The notes under the pieces: model-generated
Seen by the model: the letters and a program-made list of their open reading frames with translations, nothing else
Told to the model about the DNA's origin: nothing
The model's database searches: none
Part shown: in pieces, positions 47,764 through 55,657 of the stretch
Numbering within the stretch: position 1 is the first letter of the stretch
How the letters are laid out: each line of letters starts with the position of its first letter
Program-made: the position numbers and the translations under genes
DNA from: Winogradskya consettensis
GTDB taxonomy: Bacteria; Actinomycetota; Actinomycetes; Mycobacteriales; Micromonosporaceae
Reading direction: 5' to 3'
Length of the DNA stretch: 64,000 bases
Assembly: GCF_018332715.1 (NCBI RefSeq)
Contig: NZ_BOQP01000079.1
Location: forward strand, 1-64,000

Positions 47764-50613
47764 TCAGCGGTCGAGGAGCTGGGCCAGGTGGAGGGCGGGG
47801 CGGTTGCGGAGGTCGGCGACCTGGGTGCGGCAGGAGAAGCCGTCGGCCAGGACCACGGCGTCCGGGGCGGCGTCGAGGGCGGGGAGGAGGTTCTGCTCGG
47901 CGACGGCGACGGAGACCTCGTAGTGGCCCAGTTCGACGCCGAAGTTGCCGGCCAGGCCGCAGCAGCCGGCCAGGCGTTTCACCTTGGCGCCGGTGGAGGC
48001 CAGGAGGTCGGCGTCGGCTTTCCAGCCCAGGATGGCGTGGTGGTGGCAGTGGGGCTGGGCGACGACCTCGATGTCGGACAGGTCGGGTGGGGTCCAGCCG
48101 GGGGTTTTGGCGAGCAGTTCCGCGAGGGTGTGGACCGAGGCGGCGACCGTCTTGGCGTCCTCGTTGCCGGGGAGCAGTTCCTGGACGTCGGAGCGGAGCA
48201 CCGCCGTGCAGGACGGCTCGATGCCGACGATGGGGATGCCGGCTCGGGCGTCGGGGGCCAGGGCCGCGACCGTGCGGGTGAGGATCTTCTTGGCCGAGTC
48301 GAGCTGGCCAGTGGTGATCCAGGTGAGGCCGCAGCAGACCGAGCCGGAGGGCAGTTGCGGTTCGTAGCCGGCTGCGCGCAGGACGCGGACGGTGGCGTCG
48401 GCGACCTCGGGTGAGAAGGCGTCGGAGAAGGAGTCGGCGAACAGCACCACGGGGGTGCGGGTCTGCACACTCTCGGGGACGAAGCTGCGGTGGAACGGGC
48501 GGCGGGCGAACGCCGGGACGGAACGGCGTTTGTCGACGCCGGCCAGCCACAGGGCTGCGCCGGGGAGGCGGGTGGCCAGGTTGGCCAGGCGCGGGGTCCA
48601 GCCGGCCAGGCGGGACCAGAACGGCAGCTTGCCCAAAGTGTAGTGCGAGCGCGGGCGCAGCTTGCCCTTGTAGCTCTGGTGCAGCACCTCCGACTTGTAG
48701 GTGGCCATGTCGATGCCGGTCGGGCAGTCGGAGGCGCAACCCTTGCAGGACAGGCAGAGGTCCATGGCGTCGTGCACGGACGGGTCGGTCCAGGCGAGCT
48801 CGCCGCGGACGACCTCCTGCAGCACCCGGGCCCGGCCGCGGGTGGAGTCCTTCTCCTCGCGCGTGGCCAGGTAGGAGGGGCACATGACGCCGCCGGCCGC
48901 GGAGTTGTCGGCGCGGCACTTGCCGACGCCGGTGCAGCGGTGGACGGCCTGGCCCAGGTCGCCGTCGTCGTGGGGATAGGCCATGGCCAGCTGCTTGAGC
49001 GGGAAGCGGCCGGCGGGGCGGACGTCGGCGTCGACCGGGTCGGGGTCGACCAGGACGCCGGGGTTGAGCAGGTTGCCGGGGTCGAAGGCATGCTTGATCC
49101 CGGCGAACAGCGCGATCGCCTCCGGTGAATACATGTGCGGCAACAGCTCCGAACGGGCCCGGCCGTCACCGTGCTCCCCCGACAACGAGCCGCCGAACTC
49201 GCCCACGAGCCGGGCGGCGTCGGTCAGGAACTCGCGCATCACCTTCGTGCCGCCGGGCTGGTCCAGCGGGAAGTCGAGGCGCACGTGCATGCAGCCGTCG
49301 CCGAAGTGGCCGAACGGCGCGGACGTCATGCCGTACGACGCGACCAGCTCGTCGAACCGGGCCAGGTAGGCGCCGAGCTTCTGCGGGGGCACCGCGGCGT
49401 CCTCCCAGCCGGGCCACGCGGGTTTGTCGGAGGGCGCCCGGCCGGCCAGCCCCGCGCCGTCCTCCCGGATGCGCCACAACCGGGCCTGGGTGGCGGGGTC
49501 GGTGACGACCAGCGCGTCGAGCCCGATGCCGTCGGCGGCGAGCTTCTGCGCCCGCGACGTCACCTCGCCCAGCTCGTCCCCGGCCAGCTCGACGAAGAGC
49601 CAGGCGGCGCCCCGTGGCAGCGACGGCACCGCATCCGGCCCGCGGCGGGCGCGCAGCACGTCGAGCAGCCGCGAGTCAAGGCCCTCGCACGAGGTCGGAC
49701 CGTGCGCGACCACGGCCGGCGACGCTTCCCCTGCGGCGACGATGTCGGCGAACCCGAGCACCACCACCACCCGGACCGGCGAATCCACCACCAGCTTCAC
49801 GGTCGCCCGGGTGATCACGGCCAGCGTGCCCTCCGACCCGACGAGCGCCCGGGTCAGGTCGAACCGCTCCGGCAGCAGATGCTGCACGGCATAACCCGAC
49901 ACCTGCCGGCCAAACCGATCAAATTCGGTCCGGGCCGTCGCAAGATGGCTTCCCACCGAGTTTCGTACGCCGCTGAGCACCGACTCGGCTCCACTGACAA
50001 CCGCGATCCCGCCGTCATACCCGGTGGTGAACCGCTCCCCACCCGCGGTCAGCAGCTCGAGGCCGGCGACGTTGTCAGACGTCCGCCCGTAGGCCAGGGA
50101 CCGCGACCCGCACGCGTTGTTGCCGATCATCCCGCCGATCGTGCACCGCGGATGCGTCGACGGATCCGGCCCGAAGCGGACACCGTGCGGCATCGCGGCC
50201 TTCTGCAGCACGGCGTGCACCGTCCCCGGCTCGACCACCGCCGTCCGCGCCTCGGGGTCGATGCTCAGCACCCGGTTGAGGTGCCGGGAGAAGTCGAGCA
50301 CGATCCCCCGCCCGACGGCGTTGCCCGCCACCGACGTGCCGGCCCCGCGCGAGGTCAGCGGAACACCGGTTTCCCGCGCGACGGCCAGCGCCGCGGCCAC
50401 CTCGTCGACGTCCCGCGGCCGCACCACGGCGAGCGGCGGGATCCGGTACAAAGAGGCGTCGGAGGAATACATCCCGAGCGTGCCCTTGTCGGCCCGCACC
50501 TCGAGCCCGGCCCGCTCCAGCGCCGCCACCACGCCGGCAGACGAAATGCCGCCCGCCGACGGATCTGCCGACGGGAGACCGGCCGGGGAGGGACTGCCCA
50601 GATCCACGCTCAT
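47764..50613 (-). CDS. FAD-linked oxidase/Fe-S protein (D-lactate or glycolate dehydrogenase type)
   Basis: A protein of about 949 residues fusing two halves. The N-terminal half is a PCMH-type flavoprotein: TSRGAGTSVAGNAVGRGIV, the GGMIGNNACGSRSLAYG loop and the C-terminal FAD-oxidase segment FGHFGDGCMHVRLDFPLDQP. The second half is a CCG/Fe-S domain: CTGVGKCRADNSAAGGVMCP and LCLSCKGCASDCPTGIDM hold the 4Fe-4S cysteines. GSVCCGLTWITTGQ and KRLAGCCGLAGNFGVELGHY are CCG motifs. It should oxidise a 2-hydroxy acid, with electrons passed to quinone. ATG 50613 lies 16 bp from the divergent GntR start; a shorter protein is possible because the first 30 residues are low complexity. Confidence 0.9.
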   Translation of the reverse strand: MSVDLGSPSPAGLPSADPSAGGISSAGVVAALERAGLEVRADKGTLGMYSSDASLYRIPPLAVVRPRDVDEVAAALAVARETGVPLTSRGAGTSVAGNAVGRGIVLDFSRHLNRVLSIDPEARTAVVEPGTVHAVLQKAAMPHGVRFGPDPSTHPRCTIGGMIGNNACGSRSLAYGRTSDNVAGLELLTAGGERFTTGYDGGIAVVSGAESVLSGVRNSVGSHLATARTEFDRFGRQVSGYAVQHLLPERFDLTRALVGSEGTLAVITRATVKLVVDSPVRVVVVLGFADIVAAGEASPAVVAHGPTSCEGLDSRLLDVLRARRGPDAVPSLPRGAAWLFVELAGDELGEVTSRAQKLAADGIGLDALVVTDPATQARLWRIREDGAGLAGRAPSDKPAWPGWEDAAVPPQKLGAYLARFDELVASYGMTSAPFGHFGDGCMHVRLDFPLDQPGGTKVMREFLTDAARLVGEFGGSLSGEHGDGRARSELLPHMYSPEAIALFAGIKHAFDPGNLLNPGVLVDPDPVDADVRPAGRFPLKQLAMAYPHDDGDLGQAVHRCTGVGKCRADNSAAGGVMCPSYLATREEKDSTRGRARVLQEVVRGELAWTDPSVHDAMDLCLSCKGCASDCPTGIDMATYKSEVLHQSYKGKLRPRSHYTLGKLPFWSRLAGWTPRLANLATRLPGAALWLAGVDKRRSVPAFARRPFHRSFVPESVQTRTPVVLFADSFSDAFSPEVADATVRVLRAAGYEPQLPSGSVCCGLTWITTGQLDSAKKILTRTVAALAPDARAGIPIVGIEPSCTAVLRSDVQELLPGNEDAKTVAASVHTLAELLAKTPGWTPPDLSDIEVVAQPHCHHHAILGWKADADLLASTGAKVKRLAGCCGLAGNFGVELGHYEVSVAVAEQNLLPALDAAPDAVVLADGFSCRTQVADLRNRPALHLAQLLDR

Positions 50614-50615
50614 GG

Positions 50616-50627
50616 GTAACATGTTAC
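50616..50627. promoter_or_regulatory. Perfect palindrome between divergent starts, GntR operator
   Basis: GTAACATGTTAC is a perfect 12-bp palindrome lying exactly between the starts of the FAD oxidase gene (50613) and the GntR gene (50630). It has the GT-N-AC ends found in FadR/LldR-type operators. Confidence 0.7.
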
Positions 50628-50629
50628 TC

Positions 50630-51286
50630 ATGCCGGAGCTCGCACTGCCACCCGAGGCCCAGTCCCTCGCCGACGCCGTCGTCAAGGCCGTCCGGCACGG
50701 CGTAGCGGCCGGTGAGCTGGTCCCCGACGTGACATATTCCGTCTATCAGCTGGCGGACCTGCTCGGCATCTCCCGCAGCCCGGTCCGCGAGGGCCTGCTC
50801 CGCCTGGAGGAGGCCGGGCTGATCGAAATCAGACGTAACCGAGGGTTCCGCGTCCTGCCCCCGCAGGCCCACGACATCGAGGAGATCATCGGCATCCGGC
50901 TCGCGCTGGAGCCACCCGCCGCCCGCCTGGCCGCGACGCTGGGCACCGCCGACCAGCACGCCCTGATCGGCGCGACCCTGGCCGCGATGGCCGCCGCGGC
51001 CGCCCGCGACGACGAGAATTCCTTCTGGCCTGCCGACCGTTCCCTGCACGACCTGCTCCTGCGCACCTCCGGCCGGCCTCGCACCGCCGCCATCATCGAG
51101 CGCCTCCGCACCACGACCGCCCTGCTCGGCCCGCCCACCACAGCCAGCGGCCGCACCCTCGCCCAGATCCACGCCGAACACGAGCCGATCGTCACCGCCG
51201 TCCTCGCCCGCAACGGCGCCGCCGCCGAGGCCGCCATGCGCACCCACCTCGAAGCGACCGCCCACCTCCTCGTCACGAACCTGTGA
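50630..51286 (+). CDS. GntR family regulator, FadR/FCD subgroup
   Basis: A 218-residue regulator. The winged helix is DAVVKAVRHGVAAGELVPDV, YSVYQLADLLGISRSPVREG and LLRLEEAGLIEIRRNRGFRV. The C-terminal all-helical FCD domain includes EIIGIRLALEPPAARLAAT, a metal-type Asp/His set and the terminal HEPIVTAVLARNGAAAEAAM. FCD regulators usually sense carboxylic acids, which suits a divergent 2-hydroxy acid dehydrogenase. It probably regulates both genes through the palindrome at 50616-50627. ATG at 50630 begins MPELALPPEAQ; in-frame upstream ATGs overlap the operator. Confidence 0.9.
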   Translation: MPELALPPEAQSLADAVVKAVRHGVAAGELVPDVTYSVYQLADLLGISRSPVREGLLRLEEAGLIEIRRNRGFRVLPPQAHDIEEIIGIRLALEPPAARLAATLGTADQHALIGATLAAMAAAAARDDENSFWPADRSLHDLLLRTSGRPRTAAIIERLRTTTALLGPPTTASGRTLAQIHAEHEPIVTAVLARNGAAAEAAMRTHLEATAHLLVTNL

Positions 51287-51440
51287 CCGGCAGGACCCAG
51301 GAGCGGGCGAGGAAGGCGGCAGAGCCCGGGGAGGCGGGCAGCGCTGTCCGAGTGGTGATGCCCAGTTTCGGGTAGACGCGACAGAGGTGCTCGCCGACCG
51401 TACGGTGCGAGAGGAAGAGTCTTTCGCACTGCTCTGGCGG
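51273..51440 (-). pseudogene. LuxR-type C-terminal HTH remnant
   Basis: On the minus strand RLFLSHRTVGEHLCRVYPKL and GITTRTALPA match the recognition helices of a LuxR/GerE domain, the last part of such regulators. Everything upstream is unrelated low-complexity sequence, and the first half of the domain is absent, so this is a fragment left after deletion. Its stop lies inside the end of the convergent GntR gene. No start or ribosome site belongs to it. Confidence 0.6.
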
Positions 51441-51622
51441 TCGGTCAGGCCGGCGGCGTGGCACCGACCCGCGAGAACGCCTCCAAAGTTGGTAGTTCGA
51501 CGCCGGCGCCTGGGGAGCCCACATCACGGCTGACGGAAAAACCGCCTGGGTGACTCTGCGCGTGTGAATGCCGCGGTTCCGGGCATCTACTCAGCGGAGA
51601 AACCGGACGAAGGAGGTACGCC

Positions 51623-51946
51623 ATGCCTGCAGGATCCAGCCCGAAGCGGGAACGGCAGTACGAGCACATCAAGGAGAGCGCCGAGAAGCGTGGCGTGCCG
51701 GAGAAGGTGGCCACGGAGATCGCCGCGCGAACGGTGAACAAGGAGCGCGCCCGCGCCGGGGAGTCCCGCACGGCGAGCCGCTCCTCCCTGGACGACGTCT
51801 CGTCCGGTCACCGGGGCGGGAAACGGTCGCACACCGGCGCCCGGGGCCGCACCAAGGCGCAGCTCTACAACGAGGCCAAGCAGCGCAACATCCAGGGCCG
51901 GTCGGCGATGAGCAAGGCCGAGCTGGAGAAGGCCCTCGCGCGCTGA
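51623..51946 (+). CDS. Small basic protein with Rho-N/SAP-like C terminus ('plasmid stabilization' family)
   Basis: A 107-residue, very basic protein. The N terminus SPKRERQYEHIKESAEKRG and VPEKVATEIAARTVNKERAR is a helical segment shared by actinomycete proteins annotated as plasmid stabilization proteins, although such a role is unproven on a chromosome. The C terminus TKAQLYNEAKQRNIQGRSAM with SKAELEKAL is a SAP/Rho-N-like helix-extended-helix that often binds nucleic acids. GGAGGTACGCC precedes the ATG, a strong ribosome site. It is likely a nucleoid- or stress-associated protein. Confidence 0.85.
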   Translation: MPAGSSPKRERQYEHIKESAEKRGVPEKVATEIAARTVNKERARAGESRTASRSSLDDVSSGHRGGKRSHTGARGRTKAQLYNEAKQRNIQGRSAMSKAELEKALAR

Positions 51947-51969
51947 GCGCCGCCGGGTACCCTCGGCCG

Positions 51970-52653
51970 ATGTTCTCGCCGCAAGGACCGTCTCTGCGTG
52001 AGCTGTGCGTCCAGGCATTGTCCTCGGTCGAGCACGGCTACGACCTGCTCGCGCCGAAGTTCGACCACACACCGTTCCGCACCCCGCAGAGCATGCTCGA
52101 CGCCACCACGCGCGCGCTGTCCGGGCTCGGGCCGTTCCGCACGGGACTCGACGTGTGCTGCGGGACCGGCGCCGGGATGGGGGTCCTCGGTGCGTTGTGC
52201 CAGGACGGGACCACCGGCGTCGACTTCAGCAGCGGGATGCTCGGACAGGCGCGCAGTGCCTATCCGAATGCTTCGTTCGTGCGGGCCGATGCGAGGGCGT
52301 TGCCGTTCGACGCGGGCTTCGACTTGGCGGTCACCTTCGGGGCGCTGGGGCATTTCCTGCCGGAGGAGCGGCCCGCGCTGTTCAACGGGATCTACCGCGC
52401 GCTGCGGCCCGGTGGGCTGCTGGCCTTCCCCGCCGGTTCGCGGCCACCCGTGACCTCGATCGCGCACTGGGCCACGCTCGGATTCGACCTCGCCCTGCGC
52501 GTGCGCAACGCCGTGTGGCGCCCGCCGTTCGTCATGTACTACCGAACCAACACGATGCAGGAAGTCAGCCGGGACCTGACGGCAACGGGCTTCACCGTAC
52601 GCACGGTCCCGTTGAGCCCGCCGGGATACAACCTGGTCATCGCCCGCAAATAG
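51970..52653 (+). CDS. Class I SAM-dependent methyltransferase
   Basis: A 227-residue methyltransferase. It has motif I GLDVCCGTGAGMGVLG, the acidic loop TGVDFSSGMLGQARSAYPNA, motif II VRADARALPFDAGFDLAVTF and motif III YRALRPGGLLAFPAG. The C-terminal part is hydrophobic and ends YNLVIARK. It resembles small-molecule methyltransferases of the UbiE/type-11 group; no substrate is evident. It starts 23 bp after the small basic protein gene. It is not clearly linked to the remnant that follows on the other strand. Confidence 0.9.
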   Translation: MFSPQGPSLRELCVQALSSVEHGYDLLAPKFDHTPFRTPQSMLDATTRALSGLGPFRTGLDVCCGTGAGMGVLGALCQDGTTGVDFSSGMLGQARSAYPNASFVRADARALPFDAGFDLAVTFGALGHFLPEERPALFNGIYRALRPGGLLAFPAGSRPPVTSIAHWATLGFDLALRVRNAVWRPPFVMYYRTNTMQEVSRDLTATGFTVRTVPLSPPGYNLVIARK

Positions 52654-52654
52654 C

Positions 52655-52870
52655 CTCTGCCCTCCTCGCAGTCGCTCAGCACGTCGACACCGGCCTCGAT
52701 CACCACCTCCAGCGCGCTGCGGCCGGAGGGGACCGCGAGCTCCACACCGGAGCGTTGCAGCCGCAGCGTGAACGCGCCCGGCTCGGCAACCGGCAGATCC
52801 GGGACCTCGAAACACTCGGCACGCAACGCGAACCCAGGCAGGAACGGCACCAGCCAGCCGATCGGGAAAT
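52655..52870 (-). pseudogene. C-terminal 2Fe-2S ferredoxin-domain remnant of a reductase
   Basis: The minus strand between the two methyltransferase genes encodes AFTLRLQRSGVELAVPSGRS and LEVVIEAGVDVLSDCEEG. These match the ferredoxin domain at the end of phthalate-dioxygenase-reductase-type enzymes, up to the first cluster cysteine. The next three cysteines and the whole FMN/NAD part are missing. The frame runs on without similarity. It is a truncated leftover with no usable start. Confidence 0.6.
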
Positions 52871-52961
52871 ACGTCGTGGACCCGACGGTCCTCCTTCGCT
52901 CCAGGATTGGATCCCCTGAGCCGCCATACCCGCGGCACGCGCGGGCTGGCAAGCTGTCCGA

Positions 52962-53657
52962 ATGGCACATCTGCTCACCGATCAGGCCCTGCACGCCTCG
53001 TCGGTGGTCGCCAACAACGCGATGAACCGCGACCGCAATCTGACCGGCGTCAACAGCTACGAGCGAGTGCTCGGCTTCGACCCACTCGCCTGGCTCAGCG
53101 AAGGCGGAAGCGGCGACGGCGACCGCAACGCAAGCGACAGCAAAGAAGCCGATCCAGGATGGCTGGATCTCTGCTGCGGCAGCGGCCGCGCCCTGCTCCA
53201 GGCCGCGGCCCTTCAGGTACGCGCAGAGCTGATCGGCGTCGACCTCGTGGACGCGTTCGCCGCGGGGCCCGGGCCCACCCTCATCGCCGCTCCCCTCGAA
53301 AGGTGGACCCCGGAGCGGGCCTTCGACCTGATCACCTGCGTCCACGGCCTGCACTACATCGGCGACAAGCTCGCCCTGCTCAGCCGGGCCGTACGATGGC
53401 TGACCCCGGGCGGCCGCTTCGTCGCCGACCTGGACCTCACCAGCATCCGCCTGGTCGACGGATCCCCGGCCGGACGTCGCCTCACCGCCCGACTGCGCGC
53501 CGCCGGCCTGGTCTACGACACTCGCCACCACCGGATCAGCTGCACCGGCCCCCGCCACCTGGATCTCCCGTACGTCTACCTCGGCGCCGACGACCGCGCC
53601 GGCCCGAACTACACCGGCCAGCCCGCCGTCCACTCCTACTACCGGGCGACATCATGA
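52962..53657 (+). CDS. Class I SAM-dependent methyltransferase
   Basis: A 231-residue methyltransferase. Motif I is WLDLCCGSGRALLQAAA, the acidic strand is LIGVDLVDAF, motif II FDLITCVHGLHYIGDKLALL and motif III VRWLTPGGRFVADLDLTSI. The N-terminal 40 residues (HASSVVANNAMNRDRNLTGV) resemble a subgroup of actinomycete methyltransferases. The 3' end overlaps the start of the SUKH-like gene as ATGA, so the two proteins are co-produced. Substrate is unknown; its link with an immunity-type protein raises the possibility that the methyltransferase modifies a macromolecule. Confidence 0.86.
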   Translation: MAHLLTDQALHASSVVANNAMNRDRNLTGVNSYERVLGFDPLAWLSEGGSGDGDRNASDSKEADPGWLDLCCGSGRALLQAAALQVRAELIGVDLVDAFAAGPGPTLIAAPLERWTPERAFDLITCVHGLHYIGDKLALLSRAVRWLTPGGRFVADLDLTSIRLVDGSPAGRRLTARLRAAGLVYDTRHHRISCTGPRHLDLPYVYLGADDRAGPNYTGQPAVHSYYRATS

Positions 53658-54124
53658 TCCCCGTGGTACGCGCGTCCGAGGCGGACGTGGCGGGCTGGCT
53701 CCTCCCCGAGGCGGACAGAGCCGCGTTGATCTCCGACGGCGTACCGCTGATCGAGGGCCTGGTCGACAGGGTTTCGTTCAGCACCGGGCCGGGCGCCTAC
53801 CGGCTGGCGAGCGGGCCGGACGGGCCGGCCTATGGCGCAACGGCGGAAACCGGCGAGGTCTTCGAGCTGCTGCCGGAGGGGCGCGGAGTCCTCATCAACT
53901 CCAGCATCACCCTCTGGCTGCGGTCACTGCACCTGGTCGGCAACCACATGGCCACCTCCACAGCCCTCGACCACTGGGACGAGAGCGGCGAGTACGAGGA
54001 TCAGGCGCTCGCGGAACTGGCCGGCCTGCTCGACTTGATCAGGGCCTTCGATCCGCCCGCCTTCGGGGACGGCGACCACGAGACCCACTTCTGGCCCGCC
54101 GTGCTAGATCGCTGGTTGTACTAG
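53654..54124 (+). CDS. SUKH-like (SUKH-4/YwqJ-type) immunity-family protein
   Basis: A 156-residue protein. It contains GVPLIEGLVDRVSFSTGP, VFELLPEGRGVLINSSITLW and AGLLDLIRAFDPPAFGDGDH, in the order seen in SUKH-4 family proteins. These bind and neutralise polymorphic toxins in many bacteria, though unlinked SUKH proteins are common. The strand with LINSSITLWLRSLHLVGNH is the best family marker. No toxin gene is adjacent; the gene overlaps the methyltransferase by ATGA. Its 3' end overlaps the convergent TetR gene by 21 bp. Family call by recollection, not by search. Confidence 0.68.
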   Translation: MIPVVRASEADVAGWLLPEADRAALISDGVPLIEGLVDRVSFSTGPGAYRLASGPDGPAYGATAETGEVFELLPEGRGVLINSSITLWLRSLHLVGNHMATSTALDHWDESGEYEDQALAELAGLLDLIRAFDPPAFGDGDHETHFWPAVLDRWLY

Positions 54125-54682
54125 GCGGCGGGCGGCTTCCAGCAGGGCGGCGCGGTGGGTGGCGAGGACGGCGGGGTCGAGGGGCTCGCCGTCGAGGATC
54201 ATGCGGGAGATCTGGGGCGCGGCGAAGAACCAGCCGACCATGCCGACCAGGATCAGGGTGAGGTTCTGCGGGGCCAGCACCGGGTCCGCGGCCGCCTCGC
54301 GGACCGCGGTGACCTTGCCCTGGTAGTACGCGGTGCGCGCCCGTTGGTCCGGGACGTCGGCGGTGCCGTAGTGGAAGCCCTCGGCCACCATCAGGCGGAT
54401 CACCCGCGGGTGCGTGACGTGGTAGTCGAACAACTCGCCGACGTAGTCCACGACCCGGCCGGGGTCGAGGGTGACGGATTCCGCCAGCGCGGCCAGTTCG
54501 CCCATGAGCACGGCGGCGAACAGATTTTCCTTGCTCGTGTAGTAGCGGTAGATCAGGGACTTGTTGGCCTGCGCGCGCTCCGCGATCCGCTCGATCCGGG
54601 CCCCGCCGATCCCCGCCGCGGCGAACTCCTCGGCGGCCGCGGCGAAGATCCGGGCGCGGGTGGCGTCAGCGTCGTACGGCAT
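54104..54682 (-). CDS. TetR family transcriptional regulator
   Basis: A 192-residue TetR protein. DNA-binding domain: ARIFAAAAEEFAAAGIGGAR and IERIAERAQANKSLIYRYYT with SKENLFAAVL. The ligand domain carries WFFAAPQISRMILDGEPLD, typical of the TetR_C-type regulators near lipid or drug genes. ATG at 54682 (MPYDADATRARI). It lies 18 bp downstream of the patatin gene on the same strand and may be in one transcript with it. Its target is likely local but no operator is obvious upstream. Confidence 0.9.
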   Translation of the reverse strand: MPYDADATRARIFAAAAEEFAAAGIGGARIERIAERAQANKSLIYRYYTSKENLFAAVLMGELAALAESVTLDPGRVVDYVGELFDYHVTHPRVIRLMVAEGFHYGTADVPDQRARTAYYQGKVTAVREAAADPVLAPQNLTLILVGMVGWFFAAPQISRMILDGEPLDPAVLATHRAALLEAARRLVQPAI

Positions 54683-54700
54683 CGCTCAAATGTAGGCGGA

Positions 54701-55603
54701 TCAGTAGCCGGCCTCGTCCAGGGCCTTGGTGGTGAGGGCGCGGCCGAGGTCGATCATCTCGCCGGCGCGGTGGAAGTCCATGACCCGGCCGGCGGTGACC
54801 GGGACGGCGATGTGGAGGTCCGGGGGCAGGCCGGCCATGCGGTAGCGGGCGATCAGGTCCTGCATGGCGTCCAGCGACGAGGAGACGACGTCGCTGAGGC
54901 GCAGGTCGCTGGGGAGTGCGGCGTCCTCGAACGGCTCCGGTCTGCCGGGGGTGCGGCTCTGGAACGCGTGGCGCAGGCGGTCGCGCCAGATGTCGAGCCG
55001 GGCCGGGCCCGCTTCGGCTCTGATCGGCGCCGCGGACTCGTGGTCGGGGCGGCGGGCCAGCAGGGAGACGGCGATGGTCAGGTCGGCGGGGGCCGAGGCC
55101 GTGGGTTCGATGGGTACGGGGTTGAGCAGCCCGCCGTCGGCCAGCAGCCGCCCGCCGATGACCACCGGGGTGATCAGGCCGGGGATGGCGATCGACGCGC
55201 GGACCGCCGAGCGCAGCAGTCCCCGCTGGAACCAGACCTCGCGGCGGGTGTTGATGTCGGTGGCAACCGCTGTGTACGGGATGGGCAGCTGCTCGATCTC
55301 GACGTCGGTGAGGAACTCGTTGAGGTGGACGATGAGCCGGTCGGCGGTCATCGCGCCGGGCGTCGACCACTTGGGATCGATCATCCGCAGCACGTCGCGT
55401 TGTTTGAGGCCGACCGCCCAGTCGGTGAACTCCTTGAGCCGCCCGGCCGCCATGACGCCGCCGACGAGGGCTCCCATGGACGAGCCGGCGACCGCGACGA
55501 TCTCGAAGCCGCGCTCGTCGAGGACCTGGAGCACGCCGATGTGCGCGAAGCCGCGGGCGCCACCGGAACCCAGCGCCAGCGCGACCCGCCGTTGCTGGGA
55601 CAT
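54701..55603 (-). CDS. Patatin-like phospholipase
   Basis: A 300-residue patatin-like lipase. The oxyanion loop is GSGGARG at residues 12-18, the nucleophile Ser 42 is in AGSSMGALVGG, and the catalytic Asp is in LLADGGLLNPVP, giving the Ser-Asp dyad of the family. No signal peptide is present, so it is cytoplasmic or peripheral and probably hydrolyses acyl lipids, like RssA/YchK proteins. It starts with ATG at 55603 after a hairpin that follows the MMPL gene. It is part of a minus-strand block MMPL-patatin-TetR. Confidence 0.93.
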   Translation of the reverse strand: MSQQRRVALALGSGGARGFAHIGVLQVLDERGFEIVAVAGSSMGALVGGVMAAGRLKEFTDWAVGLKQRDVLRMIDPKWSTPGAMTADRLIVHLNEFLTDVEIEQLPIPYTAVATDINTRREVWFQRGLLRSAVRASIAIPGLITPVVIGGRLLADGGLLNPVPIEPTASAPADLTIAVSLLARRPDHESAAPIRAEAGPARLDIWRDRLRHAFQSRTPGRPEPFEDAALPSDLRLSDVVSSSLDAMQDLIARYRMAGLPPDLHIAVPVTAGRVMDFHRAGEMIDLGRALTTKALDEAGY

Positions 55604-55617
55604 GCCCCGATGATAGT

Positions 55618-55646
55618 GGAGCGGACGGACGGCGTCCGTCCGCTCC
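55618..55646 (-). terminator. Strong hairpin between MMPL and patatin genes
   Basis: Arms GGAGCGGACGGAC and GTCCGTCCGCTCC pair perfectly over 13 bases around a GGC loop. It lies 12 bases after the MMPL stop and 15 bases before the patatin start. No T-run; in GC-rich actinomycetes it may still terminate or attenuate. Confidence 0.6.
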
Positions 55647-55657
55647 GGGCGTACCCA

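Noticed and set aside
49135..50619. Plus-strand frame opposite the FAD oxidase
   Set aside because: It is antisense to a gene with complete FAD and Fe-S motifs and shows no motif of its own.
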